This document shows positions 1 to 6,635 of a DNA stretch of 14,518 bases, in pieces. This DNA comes from an uncultured Eubacteriales bacterium. Lineage in GTDB: Bacteria; Bacillota; Clostridia; Christensenellales; CAG-138. Numbering within the stretch: position 1 is the first letter of the stretch; each line of letters starts with the position of its first letter. A model generated the notes under the pieces. It was not told where the DNA came from. It saw only the letters and a program-made list of their open reading frames with translations, and made no database searches. Where the stretch lies: contig URFJ01000037.1 of assembly GCA_900547135.1 (NCBI GenBank), positions 1 through 14,518 on the forward strand, read 5' to 3'. A program made the position numbers and the translations under genes.

Positions 1-6
1 TTGCAT
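1..6 (-). CDS. Start of an unknown gene running off the left edge
   Basis: Only the first two codons (ATG CAA, Met-Gln) lie inside the window, so the product cannot be named. The case for a gene is the start signal. On the minus strand an AAAGGAGGT ribosome binding site (core at 15-20) sits 8 nt upstream of ATG at 6-4. The same layout is used by the other genes here. It lies downstream of gdhA on the same strand, separated by a two-way terminator at 131-162, so it is probably transcribed separately. Its leader contains a nested inverted repeat that includes the ribosome binding site. Confidence 0.5.
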
Positions 7-11
7 GGCTT

Positions 12-73
12 TAGACCTCCTTTGTTTTTGATGCGGTTGGCGAACCTTCATCAATTCTAACATCGGAGGTCTA
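12..73 (-). promoter_or_regulatory. Structured 5' leader that can sequester a ribosome binding site
   Basis: On the minus strand TAGACCTCC (73-65) is the perfect 9-bp complement of GGAGGTCTA (20-12), and the second copy contains the Shine-Dalgarno sequence of the gene starting at base 6. Between the arms lies a second hairpin: TTGATG (54-49) pairs with CATCAA (33-28), and inside it GGTT (46-43) pairs with AACC (38-35). This resembles a translation-level switch, such as an RNA thermometer, riboswitch or protein-binding leader. I do not recognise a known riboswitch class. The structure is seen; the regulatory role is inferred. Confidence 0.4.
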
Positions 74-95
74 CTATATATAAATATCTTATTCT

Positions 96-112
96 CACCA
101 GCAGAGCTGGTG
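96..112. repeat. Small perfect hairpin in the gdhA downstream spacer
   Basis: CACCAGC, a 3-nt loop (AGA) and GCTGGTG form a perfect 7-bp stem. On the plus strand it is followed by GTTTATTGT, which is only weakly terminator-like. On the minus strand it lies just upstream of an AT-rich stretch (75-91) that holds -10-like sequences for the gene starting at base 6. It could be a second terminator or an operator; the sequence does not decide. Confidence 0.35.
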
Positions 113-130
113 GTTTATTGTCGACAATGA

Positions 131-162
131 AAAAGGCCTTCTGCTATAGCAGAAAGCCTTTT
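131..162. terminator. Bidirectional Rho-independent terminator after gdhA
   Basis: AAAAGGCCTTCTGC and GCAGAAAGCCTTTT form a 14-bp stem with one mismatch around a TATA loop. Read on the minus strand the stem ends in CCTTTTTC, so it can end the gdhA transcript 16 bases beyond its stop codon. The plus-strand reading also ends in TTTTATATTT, so it may work in both directions. Confidence 0.8.
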
Positions 163-177
163 ATATTTCACTAATTA

Positions 178-1524
178 TTAGACAAGTCCCTGCTCAATCA
201 TAGCTCTAGCGACTTTCATAAAGCCGGCTATGTTGGCGCCCGCCACCAGATTGTATCCAAGGCCATATTCGCTGGCAGCCTTCGCTGAATCGTCGTGGAT
301 ATTGGTCATTATAGACGTGAGCTTGCTGTCGACTTCTTCCTCAGACCATGCGTAGCGCATTGAGTTCTGGCTCATCTCCAGAGCGGAAACCGCTACTCCG
401 CCTGCATTAACCGCCTTTGACGGTCCGACGATTAGTCCATTGCCCATAAGATATTCAAGTGCGTCGTTAGTGGTTGGCATGTTGGCAACCTCAATATAAT
501 ACTTGGTGCCATTGGCCACGATCTTCCTCGCCTCGTCCATGTTTATCTCGTTCTGGGTGGCACACGGCATAGCTACGTCAACCTTAACGCCCCATGGCTT
601 CTGCTTCGCGAAGAATTCCACACCGAACTTATCAGCATAATCCTGGCAGCGGTCGCGGCCTGAATTGCGCATCTCAAGCAGATATCCGATCTTCTCAGGT
701 GTGTTGATTCCTTCGGGATCATATACGTATCCGTCCGGACCGGAGATCGTTAGGACTTTGCCGCCTAACTCGGATATCTTGGTTGCGGCGCCCCAGGCAA
801 CGTTTCCAAATCCTGAGAGGGCAAACGTCTTGCCGGCAAATTCTTCGCCCTCATGCTTAAACACTTCCGCTACATAGTATGTTGCGCCAAAGCCTGTTGC
901 CTCCGGACGGATAAGGCTTCCGCCGTAAGTCTGCCCCTTACCTGTGAGTACGCCGTTTTCATATGCGCCGCGGATGCGCTTATACTGGCCAAACAGATAT
1001 CCTATCTCTCTTCCGCCTACTCCGATGTCGCCAGCCGGTACGTCAACGTCCGGTCCAATGTGGCGCTGGAGTTCAGTCATGAACGCCTGGCAGAAACGCA
1101 TGATTTCGCCGTCGCTCCTTCCACGCGGGTCAAAGTCGGAACCTCCCTTACCGCCACCTATCGGCAAGCCTGTAAGGCTGTTTTTAAACGTTTGTTCAAA
1201 GGCCAGAAATTTCATGATTCCTAAATATACGGAGGGATGGAACCTGAGTCCGCCCTTATACGGGCCGATTGCGCTGTTGAACTGCACCCTAAATCCACGG
1301 TTAACATTTACCTTGCCAGCGTCATCCGCCCAGGTGACACGGAACTCTATAACTCTTTCAGGCTCAACCATTCTTTCAAGCAGTCCCATCTTCTCATATT
1401 CGGGATGCTTATCTACCACGACCTCAAGAGATTTAAAAACCTCTTCGACGGTCTGGATGAATTCCGGCTCATGCGCGTCGCGCGCCTTAACTTTGTTGAG
1501 CACTTCCTGCATATACGCATTCAT
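178..1524 (-). CDS. gdhA: Glutamate dehydrogenase (clostridial hexameric type)
   Basis: Catalyses reversible reductive amination of 2-oxoglutarate to glutamate in the cytoplasm. The 448-aa length matches the ~450-aa hexameric (class I) family. Visible active-site features are GPYKGGLRF with Lys90, Lys114, the PIGGGKGGSDFDP segment with Lys126, and the catalytic Asp166 in VPAGDIGVG. The Rossmann nucleotide loop is SGFGNVAW (237-244). The start at 1524 is chosen because GGAGGT (1531-1536) lies 6 nt upstream and the length then fits the family; the frame stays open for 52 more codons upstream, but these include the promoter. The GFGN loop and SGPDG (261-265) resemble, from memory, the NAD-dependent C. 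symbiosum enzyme rather than the E. coli NADP form, so cofactor choice is open. It has its own promoter and terminator, so it is probably monocistronic. Confidence 0.96.
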   Translation of the reverse strand: MNAYMQEVLNKVKARDAHEPEFIQTVEEVFKSLEVVVDKHPEYEKMGLLERMVEPERVIEFRVTWADDAGKVNVNRGFRVQFNSAIGPYKGGLRFHPSVYLGIMKFLAFEQTFKNSLTGLPIGGGKGGSDFDPRGRSDGEIMRFCQAFMTELQRHIGPDVDVPAGDIGVGGREIGYLFGQYKRIRGAYENGVLTGKGQTYGGSLIRPEATGFGATYYVAEVFKHEGEEFAGKTFALSGFGNVAWGAATKISELGGKVLTISGPDGYVYDPEGINTPEKIGYLLEMRNSGRDRCQDYADKFGVEFFAKQKPWGVKVDVAMPCATQNEINMDEARKIVANGTKYYIEVANMPTTNDALEYLMGNGLIVGPSKAVNAGGVAVSALEMSQNSMRYAWSEEEVDSKLTSIMTNIHDDSAKAASEYGLGYNLVAGANIAGFMKVARAMIEQGLV

Positions 1525-1606
1525 TGGGATACCTCCGTGTAAAGTTAATAATTTTGTTTCAATTCCCTGTATAATCAAGGAAACGCAGCACTTTGCCGCT
1601 AAGGCT

Positions 1607-1635
1607 ATCTTATGCCCGCACAAATACCTTGTCAA
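1607..1635 (-). promoter_or_regulatory. Sigma-A promoter of gdhA
   Basis: On the minus strand a perfect -35 box TTGACA (1635-1630) is followed after exactly 17 bp by TAAGAT (1612-1607). Transcription would start near 1600, giving a leader of about 75 nt before the ATG at 1524. Confidence 0.75.
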
Positions 1636-1664
1636 TACAATGCGAATAATATAATGTCTATAAT

Positions 1665-1695
1665 TGTTTAAACGAACCACATATCGTTTAAAACA
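1665..1695. promoter_or_regulatory. Inverted repeat upstream of the gdhA promoter (candidate operator)
   Basis: TGTTTAAACGA (1665-1675) and TCGTTTAAAACA (1684-1695) are near-perfect inverted copies, with one extra A in the second, separated by 8 bp. The element sits about 30 bp upstream of the gdhA -35 box, a usual place for an activator, and also between gdhA and the divergent small gene at 1782. The repeat is seen; a binding role is inferred and the regulator is unknown. Confidence 0.4.
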
Positions 1696-1781
1696 TTAAA
1701 TTCAAAAAACTACCTTTCATTCATGACACTTCCATGGAGCACAATACATTTATAAGCCTTTTATAAAGGGGGTGAGAAACG

Positions 1782-1940
1782 ATGAAACCTTTGACATTTA
1801 TTGCGGGAATAGCGATTGGAGCGGCAGCGGCCACCGCCGCAGTGACTTCCATGTACCCCGACATTTCCAGGCGCATGATGCGCGATGGAAGACGGGCCTG
1901 GCGTAACGGTAAGCGCATGGCGCAGCGAGCTTTCAGGTGA
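1782..1940 (+). CDS. Small basic membrane-anchored protein, 52 aa, unknown function
   Basis: The frame is supported by a strong ribosome binding site (GGGGGTGA, 1768-1775) 6 nt before ATG, and by a hairpin just after the stop codon. Residues 4-23 form a small, Gly/Ala-rich hydrophobic helix (FIAGIAIGAAAATAAV) that could span or dip into the membrane. The C-terminal half (29-52) is strongly basic, with about ten Arg and Lys and repeated RRMMRDGRR / RNGKRMAQR patterns. Inference: a single-helix inner-membrane peptide with a cytoplasmic, nucleic-acid- or lipid-headgroup-binding tail. The shape recalls small YtxH-like and sporulation-associated Firmicutes proteins, but I cannot place it in a family. 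It is divergent from gdhA and convergent with tkt, which does not reveal its role. Confidence 0.6.
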   Translation: MKPLTFIAGIAIGAAAATAAVTSMYPDISRRMMRDGRRAWRNGKRMAQRAFR

Positions 1941-1963
1941 TACAGCTGGCAAAGGCCGCGCAG

Positions 1964-2006
1964 CTGAAAAAGAACGGTTAAGTTTATACCATGCCGTTCT
2001 TTTCAG
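1964..2006 (+). terminator. Terminator hairpin after the 52-aa gene
   Basis: CTGAAAAAGAACGG (1964-1977) pairs with CCGTTCTTTTCAG (1994-2006), with one bulged base and a 16-nt loop. The 3' arm contains a T-run and is followed by the AT-rich TATTTTAAATGC. It starts 23 nt after the stop codon of the small gene. Confidence 0.55.
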
Positions 2007-2131
2007 TATTTTAAATGCTTTTATTTTAACACCACTTTTTTAAATAAATGAAAACCTTCAACAGCTGATTTCCTATACACTCATACTAACGAAATATAAT
2101 CCTCCTTTGGCATATAAGTGCTGATAATTTA

Positions 2132-2154
2132 CCGCCCCGCGTTTCGCGGAGCGG
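2132..2154 (-). terminator. GC-rich hairpin downstream of transketolase
   Basis: CCGCCCCGCG, a TTT loop and CGCGGAGCGG form a 10-bp stem with one mismatch, 34 bp beyond the tkt stop codon. On the minus strand it is followed by TAAATTATC rather than a clean T-run, so it is a plausible but imperfect terminator. Confidence 0.5.
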
Positions 2155-2188
2155 CATTTAATTCTATACGGTCTTCAAGTATAACTTG

Positions 2189-4165
2189 TCATCTTCCATT
2201 TAAAAGCCCCAACGCCATATTAGCAACCCTGTCAGCAGTGAAGCCGAAATGCTCGAACAGCTTTCCTGAAGGAGCCGAAGCGCCAAAGCTGTTCATGCCT
2301 ATTACGCAACCGTCAATTCCCACGTATTTATGCCAGCCAAGGGTTGAAGCAGCCTCCACCGCAATGCGTACGCGCGTCCCGTTTGGCATAACGCTTTGCT
2401 TATAAGCATCGTCCTGCTCATCAAATAGTTCCATACAGGGCATGCTGACAAGCTGTACGTCATATCCCTGTTCTTCCAATATTTCGGACGCCTTAAATAT
2501 AAGCGAAAGCTCGGAGCCTGTAGCCATAAGCAATATATCGGGCTTTCCCTTAGCCCGCTTAACGACGTATCCCCCGCGCATGGCATCCCTTCCGGTTTCC
2601 TCAAGCGTTTTTAAATTTTGTCTTGAAAGCGCCATAACCGTGGGACCATTGAACTGAAGTGCCGAGAGATATGCCGCCGCGGTTTCCTTGCCGTCGGCAG
2701 GCCTGAACAGCCGCGTATTGGGCATTGATCTGAACATGGCAATATGCTCTATCGGCTGGTGCGTGGGGCCGTCCTCGCCAACCCCAATGCTGTCATGTGT
2801 AAACACGTAAATCACCGGAAGCCCCATCAGCGCGCTTAGTCGTAACGCCGGCTTAAGATAATCTGAAAACACCAAGAAGGTTGCGCAGAACACGCGCAAG
2901 CCCCCATAAAGCGCAATGCCGTTGCATGCCGCGGCCATTGCGAATTCACGTATGCCAAAGTGTATGTTGCGGCCGGCCATATCTGAAGCCGACATGTAAT
3001 CAAGCCCCTTAAGCTCCGTCTTGTTGGACGGGCCAAGATCGGCCGAACCGCCTATCAGATTAGGCAGATGCTTACATAGAATATTCAGCACTTTGCCCGA
3101 AGCCGCCCTCGTTGCCACACTCCCTGTGAAGTTCCATAACTCTTTATCGTTCAGCAGCTCCTCCGGAAGCGATGTGTCGTGAATGCTTTCCCATTCATCA
3201 TAAAGATTTGGATAGCGCAACCTATATTCCTCCAACATGGCATCATACCGCGCTTCGTCCTCGCCGCCCTTTTGGGCTAATGCATTAAAGTGCTCTTTAA
3301 CCACGTCCGGCACTGTAAACGGCTCGGAATAGGGCCACCCGTATATTTCACGCGCAATTCCGATATTCTCAGCGCCAAGCGGCTCTCCATGGGCGCTGCT
3401 CTTCCCCTCTTTAGGAGTACCATAGGCTATTTTTGTCTTTACTATGATCAACACCGGCCTGTCCTGCAGCTCGGCAACCGCAAGCGCGCGGTCAATCGCG
3501 TCTACATCGTTGCCATCATCTACGCTTATCACCTGCCATCCATAAGCGGTGAAGCGGCCCGCCACATTTTCGGTAAAGGCGAGTTCGGTGCCTCCTTCAA
3601 TCGTAATATTATTGCAGTCATATACAGCTATAAGGCCCTTAAGGTTAAGCGCTCCCGCAAGCGACGCGGCCTCGGAGGAAACGCCCTCCATCATGCAACC
3701 ATCCCCCATCAAAACATAAGTTCTATTGTTTACTATTGGGAGACCATCCCTGTTGAAACGCGCCGCAAGATGGGATCTCGCCATTGCCATTCCAACCGCC
3801 ATTGCAAAGCCCTGGCCCAATGGCCCAGTGCTAGCCTCCACGCCAGGCGTTATTCCAAATTCGGGATGGCCCGGCGTTATGCTGCCAAATTGCCTGAACT
3901 GCTTTATATCATCAAGACTTATTCCGTAACCGTATAAATTGAGCATCGCATATTCAAGCATGGATGCGTGGCCTGCTGACAATACAAAACGATCCCTTCC
4001 CCTCCATTTGGGATTTTTAGGATTGTGGCGCATACGCCTCCATAACGCATAAGCTATCGGGGCGGCGCCTATCGGCATTCCCGGATGGCCGCTTTTGGCC
4101 TTTTCTATAGCGTCAGCAGCAAGCAGCCTTATGCAGGATATTGATAGTGAATCAATTTCGTTCAT
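2189..4165 (-). CDS. tkt: Transketolase
   Basis: Thiamine-diphosphate enzyme that moves two-carbon ketol units between sugar phosphates, linking the non-oxidative pentose phosphate pathway to glycolysis. The 658-aa length matches single-chain bacterial transketolases (about 660 aa). Visible features are SGHPG with His27, SAGHAS with His66, TPGHPE with His100, and the ThDP/metal motif starting GDG at 154-156 and ending NN at 185-186. The pyrimidine domain has GIREFAMAAACNG, which carries the conserved Glu, and the DSIGVGEDGPTHQ segment. The start at 4165 is set by AGGAGG (4171-4176) 5 nt upstream. It is transcribed alone, divergently from the pgk operon. No truncation or missing catalytic residue was seen. 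Confidence 0.97.
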   Translation of the reverse strand: MNEIDSLSISCIRLLAADAIEKAKSGHPGMPIGAAPIAYALWRRMRHNPKNPKWRGRDRFVLSAGHASMLEYAMLNLYGYGISLDDIKQFRQFGSITPGHPEFGITPGVEASTGPLGQGFAMAVGMAMARSHLAARFNRDGLPIVNNRTYVLMGDGCMMEGVSSEAASLAGALNLKGLIAVYDCNNITIEGGTELAFTENVAGRFTAYGWQVISVDDGNDVDAIDRALAVAELQDRPVLIIVKTKIAYGTPKEGKSSAHGEPLGAENIGIAREIYGWPYSEPFTVPDVVKEHFNALAQKGGEDEARYDAMLEEYRLRYPNLYDEWESIHDTSLPEELLNDKELWNFTGSVATRAASGKVLNILCKHLPNLIGGSADLGPSNKTELKGLDYMSASDMAGRNIHFGIREFAMAAACNGIALYGGLRVFCATFLVFSDYLKPALRLSALMGLPVIYVFTHDSIGVGEDGPTHQPIEHIAMFRSMPNTRLFRPADGKETAAAYLSALQFNGPTVMALSRQNLKTLEETGRDAMRGGYVVKRAKGKPDILLMATGSELSLIFKASEILEEQGYDVQLVSMPCMELFDEQDDAYKQSVMPNGTRVRIAVEAASTLGWHKYVGIDGCVIGMNSFGASAPSGKLFEHFGFTADRVANMALGLLNGR

Positions 4166-4195
4166 GATGACCTCCTAAAAGTCGAGCTTGTACAC

Positions 4196-4225
4196 AGGAT
4201 ACCACAGTTCAATATAAAACGACAA
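4196..4225 (-). promoter_or_regulatory. Candidate tkt promoter
   Basis: On the minus strand TTGTCG (4225-4220) lies 18 bp before TATCCT (4201-4196). The -10 box is preceded by TGG, an extended -10 element. The start site would be near 4189, about 24 nt before the ATG. The boxes deviate from consensus, so this is tentative. Confidence 0.35.
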
Positions 4226-4598
4226 TCATAGTATGGCCACAGCTGGCCCATATGAGTGTATATTTTATTGTTAAAAAACTTAATAAAACGTTTTGATCAT
4301 TATATAATTGCTTTTGATAAAGGTTTTCGCATTTCTGCATCATTCTTTATTGATTCAACTCCCCACAGGACGTAAAACGCTCTTCAAATATAGGATGGTA
4401 TGGAATCAATCAAGCGACGGCCTAAAATGGAAAAAGCGCCTAAACATATGCCAGCGTTATGCAGTTTAATGAAATTCCATTAACCGCTTGTTATATTTCG
4501 ACGGCATATGCATATTTATGCTTAACATAATAAAAATAAAGCATAGATCATCAATCAAAAAAGATTATTTTAATAAAATGCATCTTTTTCGATTTAGA

Positions 4599-4626
4599 TT
4601 GTAAACTAACGGCAATGTGGTAAAAT
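4599..4626 (+). promoter_or_regulatory. Candidate promoter of the pgk-tpiA-gpmI operon
   Basis: TTGTAA (4599-4604) is followed after 16 bp by TAAAAT (4621-4626), which has an extended -10 TG at 4618-4619. The -10 box lies inside a perfect dyad, GGTAA AATA TTACC (4619-4632), that could be a repressor site. The start site would be near 4633, giving a short leader to the ATG at 4659. Confidence 0.5.
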
Positions 4627-4658
4627 ATTACCGTAGCCTATTTAAGGAGGACTTTATT

Positions 4659-5846
4659 ATGGCAAAGCTGACAGTAAAGGATCTCGACGTTAAGTCAAGG
4701 CGCGTCCTAGTGCGTGTGGACTTTAACGTTCCTATTGACGACAACAATGAAATAACGGATGACAACCGCATTGTTTCATCCCTGCCAACTATTAAATACT
4801 TAATTGACGAAGGAGCAAAGGTTATACTCTGTTCTCATCTTGGCAGGCCCAAGGGCAAGTTTGATGAAAAGTACTCCCTTTCGCCTGTTGCAAAGCGGCT
4901 TGAGCAACTTCTTCCAGAAACCCGCGTCGGGTTCGCGCATGACGTTATAGGTTCCGACGCGCAGGAAAAGGCTTCGTCCCTCAACGACGGAGAGGTCCTC
5001 CTGCTTGAAAACGTCCGCTTTCATAAGGAGGAGACCGATAACGACAAGGAATTCGCAAAGAAACTCGCCTCCCTGGCAGACATATTTGTATCAGACGCAT
5101 TCGGCTCAGTACACAGGGCACATGCCTCAACCGCCGGCGTGGCAAAGTTTTTGCCTGCAGCCGCCGGATTCTTAATTGAAAAGGAGCTAAGATTCCTGTA
5201 CGGCGCGCTTGAGGATCCTAAACGGCCTTTTGTTGCAATCATGGGCGGCGCTAAAGTGGCTGACAAAATAGGAGTAATTCGAAACCTTCTTAAAAAGTGC
5301 GACGCCATCCTGATCGGTGGAGGAATGGCCTACACATTTTTTAAGGCTCTTGGATACGAAATAGGCAATTCGCTCCTTGATAACGACAGCGTAGGCTTAG
5401 CGGCCAATTTAATGAAGGAGGCAGAGGAACGCGGAGTAAAGTTGCTTCTCCCCGTTGATACCGTTGCGGCAAAGGAATATTCGGCCGACGCGGAGCATAA
5501 GACCGTACCCAGCGGCTCAATTCCCAAAGGGTGGGAAGGCCTTGATATAGGGGTAAAAACACAGGAAGCGTATGCCCGTGAGATAATATCCGCAAAAACC
5601 GTTGTTTGGAATGGGCCAATGGGCGTATTTGAGTTTCCCGCGTTTGAAAACGGCACCGCTGCCGTTGCGCTTGCATGCGCGGCATGCAAAGGCGTTACGA
5701 TAATTGGGGGGGGAGATTCCGCCGCCGCGGTGAAAAAGCTGGGGCTTGCTGAAAAGATAACCCATATATCCACAGGCGGAGGCGCCTCGCTGGAGCTTCT
5801 GGAGGGCAGGGAACTTCCCGGTATCGCTGTTCTTAACGATAAGTAA
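4659..5846 (+). CDS. pgk: Phosphoglycerate kinase
   Basis: Transfers phosphate from 1,3-bisphosphoglycerate to ADP, the first ATP-yielding step of lower glycolysis. The 395-aa length is typical. Landmarks in order are RVDFNVP (19-25, substrate Asp21 and Asn23), SHLGRPKG (59-66), LLENVRF (115-121), DAFGSVHRAHAST (146-158), the hinge-region IMGGAKVADKI (194-204), GGGMAYTF (220-227), WNGPMGVFE (317-325), GGGDS (350-354) and STGGGASLELLEG (371-383). The start at 4659 has AAGGAGG (4644-4650) 8 nt upstream; an in-frame upstream start at 4617 would overlap the promoter and add residues not found in the family. It is the first gene of an operon with tpiA 11 nt downstream. No gap gene precedes it. Confidence 0.97.
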   Translation: MAKLTVKDLDVKSRRVLVRVDFNVPIDDNNEITDDNRIVSSLPTIKYLIDEGAKVILCSHLGRPKGKFDEKYSLSPVAKRLEQLLPETRVGFAHDVIGSDAQEKASSLNDGEVLLLENVRFHKEETDNDKEFAKKLASLADIFVSDAFGSVHRAHASTAGVAKFLPAAAGFLIEKELRFLYGALEDPKRPFVAIMGGAKVADKIGVIRNLLKKCDAILIGGGMAYTFFKALGYEIGNSLLDNDSVGLAANLMKEAEERGVKLLLPVDTVAAKEYSADAEHKTVPSGSIPKGWEGLDIGVKTQEAYAREIISAKTVVWNGPMGVFEFPAFENGTAAVALACAACKGVTIIGGGDSAAAVKKLGLAEKITHISTGGGASLELLEGRELPGIAVLNDK

Positions 5847-5857
5847 GGAGCAAAGAG

Positions 5858-6628
5858 ATGAAAAGAAAACCTATTATTGCAGGCAACTGGAAGATGAATA
5901 TGACTCCGAGCGAGGCGGTTAAGCTTGTTAAAGAGCTTATACCGCTTGTAAAGGATGCGGACTGCGACGTTGTCATTTGTCCCCCATTTGTCGATATTCC
6001 CGCGGTATGCGCAATATTGGAGAATACAAATATAAAGATTGGCGCGCAAAACGCTCATTGGGCAGCAAATGGCGCATTTACCGGAGAGATAAGCGTAGCT
6101 ATGCTTTTAGAGCTGAATGTAAGCTACGCTATAATAGGGCATAGCGAGCGCCGGCAATACTTCGGCGAAACGGACGATACCGTCAGCTCCCGTATAAAAT
6201 CAGTAATTTCACAGGGCATTATTCCGATAATATGCGTGGGAGAAAGCCAGGAGCAGCGTGAGGCCCAAGAAACCGACGCCGTATTGTCAAAACAGATAAC
6301 CGCGGCTTTTAACGGAATCCCCGCTTCCGACGCTGCGCATTGTGTTATAGCGTATGAACCTATTTGGGCTATAGGTACCGGCAAAACGGCAACAGAGGAC
6401 ATGGCAAACGAAACCATAGGAGTAATCAGGTCTTTGATACGTAACCTATATAGCGATGAGGTAGCACAAAGCCTCCGCATACAATACGGCGGGAGCATGA
6501 ACGCGCGCAATGCCAGGGCGCTCATGGCAATGCCTGAAATAGACGGAGGGCTTATTGGGGGCGCTAGCTTAAAGGCATTCGACTTTTCCGAGATAGTAAA
6601 AGCCGCGCATTCAGAAAATACAATATGA
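5858..6628 (+). CDS. tpiA: Triosephosphate isomerase
   Basis: Interconverts dihydroxyacetone phosphate and glyceraldehyde 3-phosphate as a cytoplasmic TIM-barrel dimer. The 256-aa length is normal. The catalytic set is complete: Asn10 and Lys12 in GNWKMN, His95 in IIGHSERRQYFGE, and Glu167 in AYEPIWAIGTGKTA (the flexible loop 6). The phosphate-binding IQYGGSM and GGLIGGASL segments follow near the C terminus. The ribosome binding site AAGGAG overlaps the pgk stop codon (TAAGGAG, 5844-5850), so translation is probably coupled. It is the second gene of the pgk-tpiA-gpmI operon. Confidence 0.97.
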   Translation: MKRKPIIAGNWKMNMTPSEAVKLVKELIPLVKDADCDVVICPPFVDIPAVCAILENTNIKIGAQNAHWAANGAFTGEISVAMLLELNVSYAIIGHSERRQYFGETDDTVSSRIKSVISQGIIPIICVGESQEQREAQETDAVLSKQITAAFNGIPASDAAHCVIAYEPIWAIGTGKTATEDMANETIGVIRSLIRNLYSDEVAQSLRIQYGGSMNARNARALMAMPEIDGGLIGGASLKAFDFSEIVKAAHSENTI

Positions 6629-6635
6629 GGTATAT

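Larger units (their letters stand above)
4166..4658. other. 493-bp AT-rich divergent intergenic region between tkt and pgk
   Basis: No credible gene was found on either strand. It holds the candidate tkt and pgk promoters at its two ends. It also has an imperfect dyad TATGGCCA / TGGCCCATA (4232-4252) and a 10-bp palindrome AAAACGTTTT (4285-4294). The middle (about 4320-4590) is AT-rich with scattered near-repeats of catatgc but no recognisable RNA gene or mobile element. For a divergent pair of this size it is long, so further regulatory sites are possible. Confidence 0.5.

Noticed and set aside
665..1654. Long plus-strand open frames inside gdhA
   Set aside because: They are antisense to a clear conserved enzyme, lack ribosome binding sites and show no family motifs.
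1525..1680. 52-codon N-terminal extension of glutamate dehydrogenase
   Set aside because: It covers the -35/-10 promoter, lacks a ribosome binding site and would make the protein longer than the family; the start at 1524 has a GGAGGT site 6 nt upstream.
2101..2110. Minus-strand AAAGGAGG-like sequence in the tkt downstream spacer
   Set aside because: No start codon at proper spacing opens a frame of useful length.
4285..4294. AAAACGTTTT palindrome as a catabolite-control (cre) site
   Set aside because: It matches the CG core but misses several consensus positions on either strand and lies far from both start codons, so it is noted only as a palindrome.
4617..4658. 14-codon upstream start for phosphoglycerate kinase
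   Set aside because: It overlaps the candidate promoter, and the MAKLTVKDLD start at 4659 has an AAGGAGG site and matches the family length.
5330..6058. 242-codon minus-strand frame opposite pgk and tpiA
   Set aside because: It is antisense to two well-supported genes and spans their junction; its composition is that of a codon-bias shadow.
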